DNA from: Candidatus Hydrogenedentota bacterium
Lineage (GTDB): Bacteria; Hydrogenedentota; Hydrogenedentia; Hydrogenedentiales; CAITNO01
DNA length: 12,090 bases
Reading direction: 5' to 3'
Assembly (NCBI GenBank): GCA_903922535.1
Contig: CAIXUF010000857.1
Span: forward strand, 1-12,090
Of this stretch, positions 6,073 through 12,090 are shown piece after piece. Positions within the stretch are counted from its first letter, which is position 1. Every line of letters starts with the position of its first letter. Below the pieces are notes generated by a model that was not told the DNA's origin, did not search any database, and worked only from the letters and a program-made list of their open reading frames with translations. The translations under genes were made by a program, and so were the position numbers.

Positions 6073-8183
6073 GCACCGTAATCGAAGTCGAAAATGTGAG
6101 CAAGCGCTTTCCCGCGCGCCGCGGCGCCCGGGACCTGCGCGGGCGGGGCGGTCTGCGCGACTGGGTGCTGGGACGCCGCCAGGAAATGTTCACCGCGCTC
6201 AGGGACATCTCCTTCACTGTTGCCGCGGGGGAATCGCTCGGCATCATCGGCCGCAACGGATCGGGCAAAAGCACGTTGTTGAGCCTGCTTGCCGGGGTTA
6301 CCCTCCCCAGCGAGGGGCGGATTGCCGTGCAGGGGCGCGTGGCGTCACTGCTGGAACTGGGTGCCGGATTTCACCCGGTGCTCACGGGGCGCGAGAACGT
6401 CTATCTGAATGCCGGGCTGCTGGGCATGCGCCACGCCCAGACCGATGCGGTGTTTGACGACATTGTCCGCTTTTCCGGCATCGGGGATTTTATCGACCAG
6501 CCGGTTGAAACCTACAGCAGCGGCATGTACGTGCGGATTGGCTTCGCGGTCGCGGTCCATTCCAACCCGGACATCTTTCTCGTCGACGAGGTGCTGTCGG
6601 TGGGCGACGAGGAATTCCAGCGCCGCTGCCGCATCAAGATAAAGGAACTGCGCGAGCAGGGCAAGACCATCGTGTTCGTGTCGCACGATTTGGGCGTCGT
6701 GAACACGCTGTGCGAACGGGTGATTCTGCTCAGCGAGGGCGGCATGGTCCAGCGCGGGACGGCGCAAAAGACCATCAGCTTTTACCTGCGCCAGGTGGGC
6801 GCGGAGAAGGGCATTCACGTGTTCTCCCGGGGCGACGAGGAGGCCATCCACTGCGAGGGCCGGGTGTCGCTTTACCACCAGGGCAATGAGACCACCGCCT
6901 CGGGCGGCATCACCATGGAAATGACCTCGCTCGGCCAGTATCACAACTCGACCATGGCCGACTGGACCGTCACCGAAAAACGCCCCGCGGGATGCACCGC
7001 CTGCGGCCGCATGACGCGGCTCCCGGTGAGCCTGGTCTGGGACATGGATTTCGACGAGCGCGGCCGCCTTGTCTGGGAGGCATCCGTGGAGTGCGAGCGG
7101 GAGGTGCAGATGCAGTACATCTCCGCCCTTGTCAACCTTCCCGTGGCCTACAACCGGTGGCTGTATGGGGATTTCGGCGGCGCCTTCCCGGAGATTCTGC
7201 CGTCCGACGCGCATTCCGCACTGGTGGCCTCGCCGGAGATGAAATCCTGCCGGGCGGCGGCGCTTCCCGAAGAGGGGGTTCCGATGAATCCGGTCGTCTT
7301 CCACCTGGAGGCGCACAGGCCGAATTTCGGGCTGCTCTGGTACAACACGGAATATCTCAGCTACTCCCGGCAGCTCCAGTGCGCGGCGGTTTTCCCGGAG
7401 CATGCCTGCACGTTTTCCGCCGGACGGCACCCGCTGCTGCGGCTGGAAATGGATCCCAATGTGGAACCGGGCAATGTCGAGGCGGAGGTGCGGGCGGAGC
7501 AGACTGTGCGGGCGAGGCTGCGCGCAGGGCAAACCGTTGAGGCGGGGCCGCTGTCGGCCCGTTTTGAGCACGGCTGCCTGCGCCTGTTTCATGACGGCGT
7601 TGAGTTGACGAGTTACCTGAACGTGTATGCCTCAATGCTCATTGAGTTCCTGTGGAACGACAGCAACAGCCTGCAATGGGGCGGTGTGCAGGGTATTGAG
7701 GGCGGCATTGCCTTCAACGGCGACTCGCGGCGCTTCCCTTTCCGGCAGCGCTGGGAAATAACCGCTGTGGACGGGGGAATAGCCCTGTGCATATGGATCG
7801 AGAATCACGAAGCGCTCGTGGTTCAGGAGCACCACACCTCGATCGTGCTGTGGCATGACTATGAGGGATGGCGCACCGATCAGGAGCGCGGCTCTTTCCC
7901 GCCTTTTGATCCGGCCGCCAAGCGCTGGGTGCACTGCAACCGCAGTTATGCGGCGGGCAATCACGCCACGGCTTGGAGCACCGCGCTCCCGTCCGTTACA
8001 ATCAGTGTGCTGCCGGATGCGCCGACAGTGCGCATGACGGCAATTAACACGACATGCCAGGAGAATGCCCGCGTTTTGCAGGCGCTGCGCCCGTCCGAGG
8101 ACGGGCGCATCCGTTTCGAGCCGGGGCGGCATCTCTATTTTTCAGGCGTTATCTCAACCGGACCGGCGGGAGAGCCGACCTGA
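6069..8183 (+). CDS. ABC exporter ATPase (Wzt/TagH-like) with long unusual C-terminal domain
   Basis: This is the ATP-hydrolysing partner of the preceding permease. The GTG start overlaps the permease stop by 4 bases, and homology begins at once (STVIEVENVSKRF). The 704-residue product has an ATPase domain over about 1-241: Walker A GRNGSGKST (61-69), LLELGAGFHPVLTGREN (94-110) typical of polysaccharide ATPases, signature YSSGM (149-153), Walker B IFLVDE (169-174) and switch SHD (205-207). The family usually has about 250 residues, or 400-450 when a Wzt carbohydrate-binding domain is attached. Here about 460 extra residues follow, rich in beta-strand-like segments, Trp and Tyr (for example near WLYGDFGGAFPE and FLWNDSNSLQWGG). 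I do not recognise this region. By analogy with Wzt it may bind the glycan end or a cap and license export; that is inference. Confidence 0.9.
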   Translation: MSTVIEVENVSKRFPARRGARDLRGRGGLRDWVLGRRQEMFTALRDISFTVAAGESLGIIGRNGSGKSTLLSLLAGVTLPSEGRIAVQGRVASLLELGAGFHPVLTGRENVYLNAGLLGMRHAQTDAVFDDIVRFSGIGDFIDQPVETYSSGMYVRIGFAVAVHSNPDIFLVDEVLSVGDEEFQRRCRIKIKELREQGKTIVFVSHDLGVVNTLCERVILLSEGGMVQRGTAQKTISFYLRQVGAEKGIHVFSRGDEEAIHCEGRVSLYHQGNETTASGGITMEMTSLGQYHNSTMADWTVTEKRPAGCTACGRMTRLPVSLVWDMDFDERGRLVWEASVECEREVQMQYISALVNLPVAYNRWLYGDFGGAFPEILPSDAHSALVASPEMKSCRAAALPEEGVPMNPVVFHLEAHRPNFGLLWYNTEYLSYSRQLQCAAVFPEHACTFSAGRHPLLRLEMDPNVEPGNVEAEVRAEQTVRARLRAGQTVEAGPLSARFEHGCLRLFHDGVELTSYLNVYASMLIEFLWNDSNSLQWGGVQGIEGGIAFNGDSRRFPFRQRWEITAVDGGIALCIWIENHEALVVQEHHTSIVLWHDYEGWRTDQERGSFPPFDPAAKRWVHCNRSYAAGNHATAWSTALPSVTISVLPDAPTVRMTAINTTCQENARVLQALRPSEDGRIRFEPGRHLYFSGVISTGPAGEPT

Positions 8184-8211
8184 CGGGTCCAATGAAACGC
8201 CCCGGCAGTAC

Positions 8212-8216
8212 AAGGA
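8212..8216 (+). promoter_or_regulatory. Shine-Dalgarno setting the radical SAM start
   Basis: AAGGA lies 8 bases before ATG 8225. The in-frame ATG 8192 has no good site in front of it, only 8 bases after the ATPase stop, so 8225 is preferred. Confidence 0.5.
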
Positions 8217-8224
8217 ACCAAACG

Positions 8225-9496
8225 ATGCAGCAAATGGCCGATCTGGAGGTGGTCAAGACCCGCAGGAGGGTGCTGACCCGGCGCGGCGTGATGTGGCTTG
8301 GCCAGACCTGCAACCAGCGCTGCTATTTCTGCTACTTCATCGACCGGATCGTCGATCACGGCCATCCCCAGCATGCGTTCATGTCTCTGGAGAAGGCCAA
8401 ATGCATCACCACCACGCTGCGGCGCTTTTATGGGAACCGGACCATTGACATCCAGGGCGGCGAGCCCACGATATACAAGGACATCTTTGCGCTCATCCGC
8501 CACTGCCGCGACATTGGGCTGATCCCCACGCTGATCACCAACGGGCTGGTGTTGAACCGTCCCGGCGTGCTGGAGCAGTACCGGGACGCGGGGCTGCGCG
8601 ATTTCCTCGTGAGCCTCCACGGCATCGGCGACATCCACGACGAGGTCGTCGGCGTGCAGGGCGCCTACGAGAAGATCATCGCCTCCATCGGGCGCATGCA
8701 GGACCTCAATATTCCTTTCCGCTTCAACTGCACGATGTCCAAACCGGTGGTTCCGGTCATTCCGCAGGTGGCTGAAAAGGCGGTCAAGCACGGCGCAATG
8801 GCTGTCAACTTCATCGCGTTCAACCCGTTCAGCGATCAGAATGCCGGACACCGCCGCGCGGACACAGTGGCGCGTTATTCGGAAATCAAAACGCAGCTTA
8901 CCCGTGCCATCGACACGCTTGAGGAAGCCGGCATCGAGGTGAACGTGCGCTATCTGCCGCTGTGCATGGCCGAAAAGCGTCACCGCAAGAACTTCTACAA
9001 CTTCCAGATGCTTTCGTATGACGTGCATGAGTGGGACTACCAGAGCTGGCTGTGGACCATGATGTCGACCCAGATGATGCACGAGGGAAATCCCCTGCCG
9101 CCGATGATGCTGGGCCCCGGCTGCCGACGCATCTACAAGGCCCCGGCCGGCGCGATGCGCGATCATTATGAGCGCAAACCCCTCATTCAGGGCGCCAAGT
9201 TCAAGGCGCAGCATGTGCTGGCCACGATGCAGCAGCTTGTGCTGGGCAAGGACGCCATGTACCGACGGGAGGCACTGGTAAGGGCCGCGACGGATTGCGG
9301 CTACAAGTACGGGGAGGCCTGCACCCGCTGCAATCTGCGCAACATTTGCGACGGGTTCCACGGGGACTATGCCGAATTCTTCGGCACCGGTGAGGCGGTG
9401 TCCGTCACCGATGTGCCCCACACCGATGACCCGCTCACCTTTGTCCGCGAGCAGGAAAAGTTCGTGCTCGCCGAGGACCGCGAATGGGCGCTTTGA
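8225..9496 (+). CDS. Radical SAM enzyme with C-terminal cysteine cluster (SPASM/twitch-like)
   Basis: The product is 423 residues. CNQRCYFC (C29, C33, C36) is the CX3CX2C motif that binds the SAM-cleaving 4Fe-4S cluster, and DIQGGEP (75-81) is the SAM-binding GGE motif. The TIM-barrel pattern continues with PTLITNG and FLVSLHG. An LPLC motif (C247) and C358-X7-C366-X2-C369-X5-C375 followed by DGFHGDY resemble auxiliary-cluster motifs of SPASM/twitch enzymes, so a second iron-sulfur site is likely. The family cleaves SAM to a 5'-deoxyadenosyl radical; the substrate here is unknown. No precursor peptide gene is visible, and the place between an exporter and a glycosyltransferase suggests a sugar, lipid carrier or glycoconjugate substrate (inference). 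The gene starts 41 bases after the ATPase gene and overlaps the next by 13 bases. ATG 8192 would add 11 residues. Confidence 0.9.
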   Translation: MQQMADLEVVKTRRRVLTRRGVMWLGQTCNQRCYFCYFIDRIVDHGHPQHAFMSLEKAKCITTTLRRFYGNRTIDIQGGEPTIYKDIFALIRHCRDIGLIPTLITNGLVLNRPGVLEQYRDAGLRDFLVSLHGIGDIHDEVVGVQGAYEKIIASIGRMQDLNIPFRFNCTMSKPVVPVIPQVAEKAVKHGAMAVNFIAFNPFSDQNAGHRRADTVARYSEIKTQLTRAIDTLEEAGIEVNVRYLPLCMAEKRHRKNFYNFQMLSYDVHEWDYQSWLWTMMSTQMMHEGNPLPPMMLGPGCRRIYKAPAGAMRDHYERKPLIQGAKFKAQHVLATMQQLVLGKDAMYRREALVRAATDCGYKYGEACTRCNLRNICDGFHGDYAEFFGTGEAVSVTDVPHTDDPLTFVREQEKFVLAEDREWAL

Positions 9497-11850
9497 ATGA
9501 GACCGGTCCGTTTGTCGCGCTTTCCGAGGGTTTGGCGCCTGTCCGGACGCTGCTGTTCGCCCGGAATCGGCGCGGCCAGACCGTAAGCCTGACCACACTC
9601 AAGAAATGGCTTCGGGTGGCGGGGACGGTGTACAAGGCGGACAAGGCCGACGTCATTATTGGATCGGGCGATGGCGCACTCATGGCCGAGTTGCTTGTCT
9701 TCGCCCGCGATGAAAGGATGCGTTTGTCGGCAAGGGTGGCACCCGACGCGCCGCCCTTCGATCTGAAACCGCTGGCGGAGGCGGGACTGCTGGACCTGTT
9801 TCTTTGTCCCGCGCATCCGGAAACGGATTGCACCGAAGCATGGCTCCGCGCCGCGACCGACGCAGGCTTGGATGTGCGCGTCCAGGTCCATGTGGGCCGG
9901 GAATTCCTGGACGCTCCGCGCTGTGCCGGACTGCTCAGGAGCGCCAGCCTGGTCAATGTTGCCTACCATGACCCGTTTGTTGAGGACGCTCCCCCGTGGC
10001 CTGCCCCGGATGCGCCGAGCGCCGTCAAGAAACTCAACGGGCTTGCCGCCGCATTGCAGCAAACGGGTGTTCCCGCAGCGCTCTTGGGATTGCCTTTCTG
10101 CCATGTCGAAGATCGCAACCTTTCATTTGCCGTCAATGGCGCACAGTTTTTCACAGACTGCCGCGATTACCAGAGACCGGCGTACGAACTGGCCGAACGG
10201 CTTTACCGCCTGGGGCCGAACCGAATCGACAAGGTGCTGGAGAATCTCCTGGCGCGGCGCACCTCGGTGCACAACGCCATTGACGCGTCGTTGCTGCCGT
10301 GGCTGATGGACTACCCGAAGTTCTACATCCGCGTCTGGATGCTGCACAAGATTACCCGGCACCTGCGTTTCCTGCGCCGGGGGCCCCGGCCGCTGGGGGA
10401 GTCTGTTTCGGCTTGGAACGACGAACTGGAGCGGTACAGGGCTGCATGGCGGCGCAAGTGGGGGCCGGTGTGTTCCGAGTGCCGTTTCCGCCTTGTTTGC
10501 GACCAGGCCACCGAGCCGTTCCGGCGCAGTTTTTCCAGACTGGATATTCGTGCCGTTTCCGGGGACCTGGTGGTGGACACCAACCATTTTCGCGCGGACA
10601 CGCCGATGCGGCTGGACGTGGTCGACCAAGCCCGGGTTGGCTGGAATGAACGGCATGCAAGGCTGGCGGAAAAGGCCCGCCACATCACCACCCGTGAAAC
10701 GCCGACGCGCGAAATCTCGACCGACTCCTATGACATCGCGGGGCGCTACACCCATCACATGCCCGGTGCGGTGCGCTGGCTTTCCTTTGGGCCGGGCGAA
10801 CTGGAAAGCACGCCGCTTGCGCGGCTGGAGCCGCCGTTTACGCTCTCCCTGACTGTCGGCGGCGGCATTGCCGAACAGGTAGGCTTTTCCTTTGGCCGTT
10901 TCGCCAAGATCGTGTGCCCGATGATCGACTTCTCGCACCGTCTGACATTGCATGCCGACGCGGAGGGCTGCTATGTGCTGTTGCGTGACGACCGGCTGGT
11001 GCGGCCGACGGAATTCGAGGGGGAGCGCGCCCTGCCGCCGCGCCTGTCCGGCATGCTGGAGCCGCGCATCAGCCTGCACAACATTGACGGCATGATTCTG
11101 ACCCAGACGCTGCTGCTTTGGGAGGGTGCCCGGTCGGAAGCGCCAAGGCACGGGGGCGTGAAGTATTCGGTCATCGTCATCAGCACGCGCTACACGCGGC
11201 GGCTTCAGGCCACCCTGCTCATGCTCGCGCACCAGCAGGGGGGCTCCCCCGGGCTGTTTGAGGTCGTGGTCGGGTACGTGCCGGGGATTGACGCGACGGA
11301 CGACCTTCTGGACGGCATGCGTGACGCCTTTCCGCAGTTGCGCATCGTGCGATCGCCGTTCTCAGAGGGAAACGTCCGCGCGAAGGGCTTCATGATCAAT
11401 GAATCGGTCACGGCGGCGTCCGGGGAGTGGATTCTGCTGATGGACGCCGACATCCTGCCGCCGCCGGATGTTTTCGCACGGATGGAGGAACTGCCGCCGG
11501 ACACGCACTTCATCGCGCCGGACGGGCGCAAGATGCTTTCACCCGAAACCACCAGCAAGGTGCTGCTTGGCGAATTGCGTCCTTGGGAATGCTATGACGA
11601 ACTTCTTCAATCACCCGGAGAGATTCGTTACCGCGAGGCCGACGGCATTCCGATTGGCTTTTTCCAGTGCATCCGCAGGGACATCCTGAAACGCGTGCCT
11701 TACCATGAACTGGACCACTTCGAATCGTCAGACTGGCTGTTTGGCCGCGATGCCGGGATCAACTATGGCCGCGAGATCCGGCTGCCCATCAACGTGCTCC
11801 ATCTCGACCACAGCGGCAGCCAGTGGTATGGAACGTCCAAGCAGCGATAG
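9484..11850 (+). CDS. Three-part protein: degenerate radical SAM-like domain, beta-rich module, family 2 glycosyltransferase
   Basis: The product is 788 residues. Its ATG overlaps the end of the radical SAM gene by 13 bases, with GAGG 7 bases upstream. Residues about 17-345 follow the neighbouring radical SAM protein: VIIGSGDGALMAEL (57-70) stands where DIQGGEPTIYKDI is, LPFC (203-206) matches LPLC, and CSECRFRLVC (330-339) matches CTRCNLRNIC with the same CX2CX5C spacing. The CX3CX2C cluster motif and the GGEP sequence are absent, so SAM cleavage is unlikely. Residues about 360-555 are beta-rich and unrecognised. Residues about 558-788 form a GT-A glycosyltransferase: YSVIVISTRY at the start, EGNVRAKGF (628-636), the metal-binding DAD (654-656), and GFFQCIRRD then SSDWLFGRD in the acceptor region. 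It probably transfers a sugar from a nucleotide donor in the cytoplasm. Donor and acceptor are unknown. Confidence 0.85.
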   Translation: MGALNETGPFVALSEGLAPVRTLLFARNRRGQTVSLTTLKKWLRVAGTVYKADKADVIIGSGDGALMAELLVFARDERMRLSARVAPDAPPFDLKPLAEAGLLDLFLCPAHPETDCTEAWLRAATDAGLDVRVQVHVGREFLDAPRCAGLLRSASLVNVAYHDPFVEDAPPWPAPDAPSAVKKLNGLAAALQQTGVPAALLGLPFCHVEDRNLSFAVNGAQFFTDCRDYQRPAYELAERLYRLGPNRIDKVLENLLARRTSVHNAIDASLLPWLMDYPKFYIRVWMLHKITRHLRFLRRGPRPLGESVSAWNDELERYRAAWRRKWGPVCSECRFRLVCDQATEPFRRSFSRLDIRAVSGDLVVDTNHFRADTPMRLDVVDQARVGWNERHARLAEKARHITTRETPTREISTDSYDIAGRYTHHMPGAVRWLSFGPGELESTPLARLEPPFTLSLTVGGGIAEQVGFSFGRFAKIVCPMIDFSHRLTLHADAEGCYVLLRDDRLVRPTEFEGERALPPRLSGMLEPRISLHNIDGMILTQTLLLWEGARSEAPRHGGVKYSVIVISTRYTRRLQATLLMLAHQQGGSPGLFEVVVGYVPGIDATDDLLDGMRDAFPQLRIVRSPFSEGNVRAKGFMINESVTAASGEWILLMDADILPPPDVFARMEELPPDTHFIAPDGRKMLSPETTSKVLLGELRPWECYDELLQSPGEIRYREADGIPIGFFQCIRRDILKRVPYHELDHFESSDWLFGRDAGINYGREIRLPINVLHLDHSGSQWYGTSKQR

Positions 11851-11896
11851 CCGGTCCGAGCATCGGAATGGCTGATCCCTGCGCCTGTATTCATCC

Positions 11897-12090
11897 TCAG
11901 TGGGTTCGGATGAAGTCTCGTACCCAGGTGGCCTGTTCGAGTTGGCCGTCAATGAGCACTGCTCCGAGAATGTCGAAGCCCTGGAGACGGCCGTTGTCGA
12001 GGGCGCGCTGCACGATCTGCCATTGGAGCTTCGTAAGCGTCCGGTGAACAGCATCTTCCCAAATCCCCGGACCTGTGCGAAGATATCGCC
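11897..12090 (-). CDS. Unrecognised protein, C-terminal fragment
   Basis: A minus-strand frame is open from the right window edge to TGA at 11899-11897 (about 64 residues; the start lies outside). The end reads with a natural composition: LQWQIVQRALDNGRLQGF, then DILGAVLIDGQLEQ, then WVRDFIRTH. It has a helix-like pattern and GC-rich third positions over its last 40 codons. It is convergent with the glycosyltransferase gene, with 46 bases between the stops and no clear terminator there, only a 4-bp CCGA-GCA-TCGG hairpin. I recognise no family. A competing frame on the same strand would overlap the glycosyltransferase gene and is less plausible. Confidence 0.45.
   Translation of the reverse strand, partial: RYLRTGPGIWEDAVHRTLTKLQWQIVQRALDNGRLQGFDILGAVLIDGQLEQATWVRDFIRTH

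Noticed and set aside
6345..7592. Minus-strand open frame of 415 codons opposite the ABC ATPase
   Set aside because: It is an antisense shadow of the ATPase motifs and extension, with no start context or domain.
8135..9598. Minus-strand open frame of 487 codons opposite the radical SAM gene
   Set aside because: The plus strand carries intact radical SAM motifs. The minus translation is His/Arg/Val-rich with no domain and spans two plus-strand genes.
11851..11896. Bidirectional terminator between the convergent genes
   Set aside because: Only a 4-bp stem (CCGA-GCA-TCGG) is visible and no T-run follows, which is not enough to call one.
1..12090. CRISPR arrays, tRNA or rRNA genes, insertion sequences, attachment sites
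   Set aside because: No regularly spaced repeats, cloverleaf-like segments, transposase motifs or terminal repeats were seen on reading.

Overview
The window is GC-rich, densely coding bacterial DNA. It suggests a Gram-negative-type bacterium outside the best-studied groups. Three things point that way: an exported GH116/DUF608-type glycosidase with an N-terminal beta-sandwich module, a Wzm/Wzt-like polysaccharide ABC exporter, and radical SAM enzymes beside glycosyltransferases. Such mixtures are common in Planctomycetota/Verrucomicrobiota-like and Hydrogenedentota-like genomes. This placement is an inference from gene content only and is weak. No rRNA, tRNA, CRISPR array or insertion sequence was seen.

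Left part (minus strand). Positions 1-3196 hold a secreted GH116-family glycoside hydrolase of at least 1065 residues, cut by the left window edge. Upstream of it on the same strand is argS (arginyl-tRNA synthetase, 3384-5081, GTG start). The 187-base gap between them carries a weak possible argS terminator hairpin, and a possible promoter for the hydrolase with a CACAG-N5-CTGTG inverted repeat in its spacer.

Divergent control region (5082-5223). An AT-rich palindrome gives a TATAAT -10 box on both strands. A perfect 14-bp palindrome (CGGGGAATTCCCCG) lies on the argS side.

Right part (plus strand, 5224-11850). Four tightly packed genes look like one operon: an ABC-2 permease (Wzm/TagG-like), an ABC ATPase (Wzt/TagH-like) with an unusual C-terminal extension of about 460 residues, a radical SAM enzyme with a C-terminal cysteine cluster, and a 788-residue three-part protein. 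That last protein ends in a family 2 glycosyltransferase domain. Its N-terminal third looks like a degenerate copy of the neighbouring radical SAM protein: the CX3CX2C motif is gone, but an LPxC motif and a CX2CX5C motif are kept. Adjacent genes overlap by 4 and 13 bases or are 41 bases apart, so translational coupling is likely. The most economical reading is a small system that builds or modifies a glycoconjugate in the cytoplasm and exports it through the ABC transporter, with substrate recognition in the long ATPase extension. The substrate and the radical SAM reaction are unknown.

Right edge. A convergent minus-strand reading frame (11897-12090) is probably the C-terminal end of an unrecognised gene.
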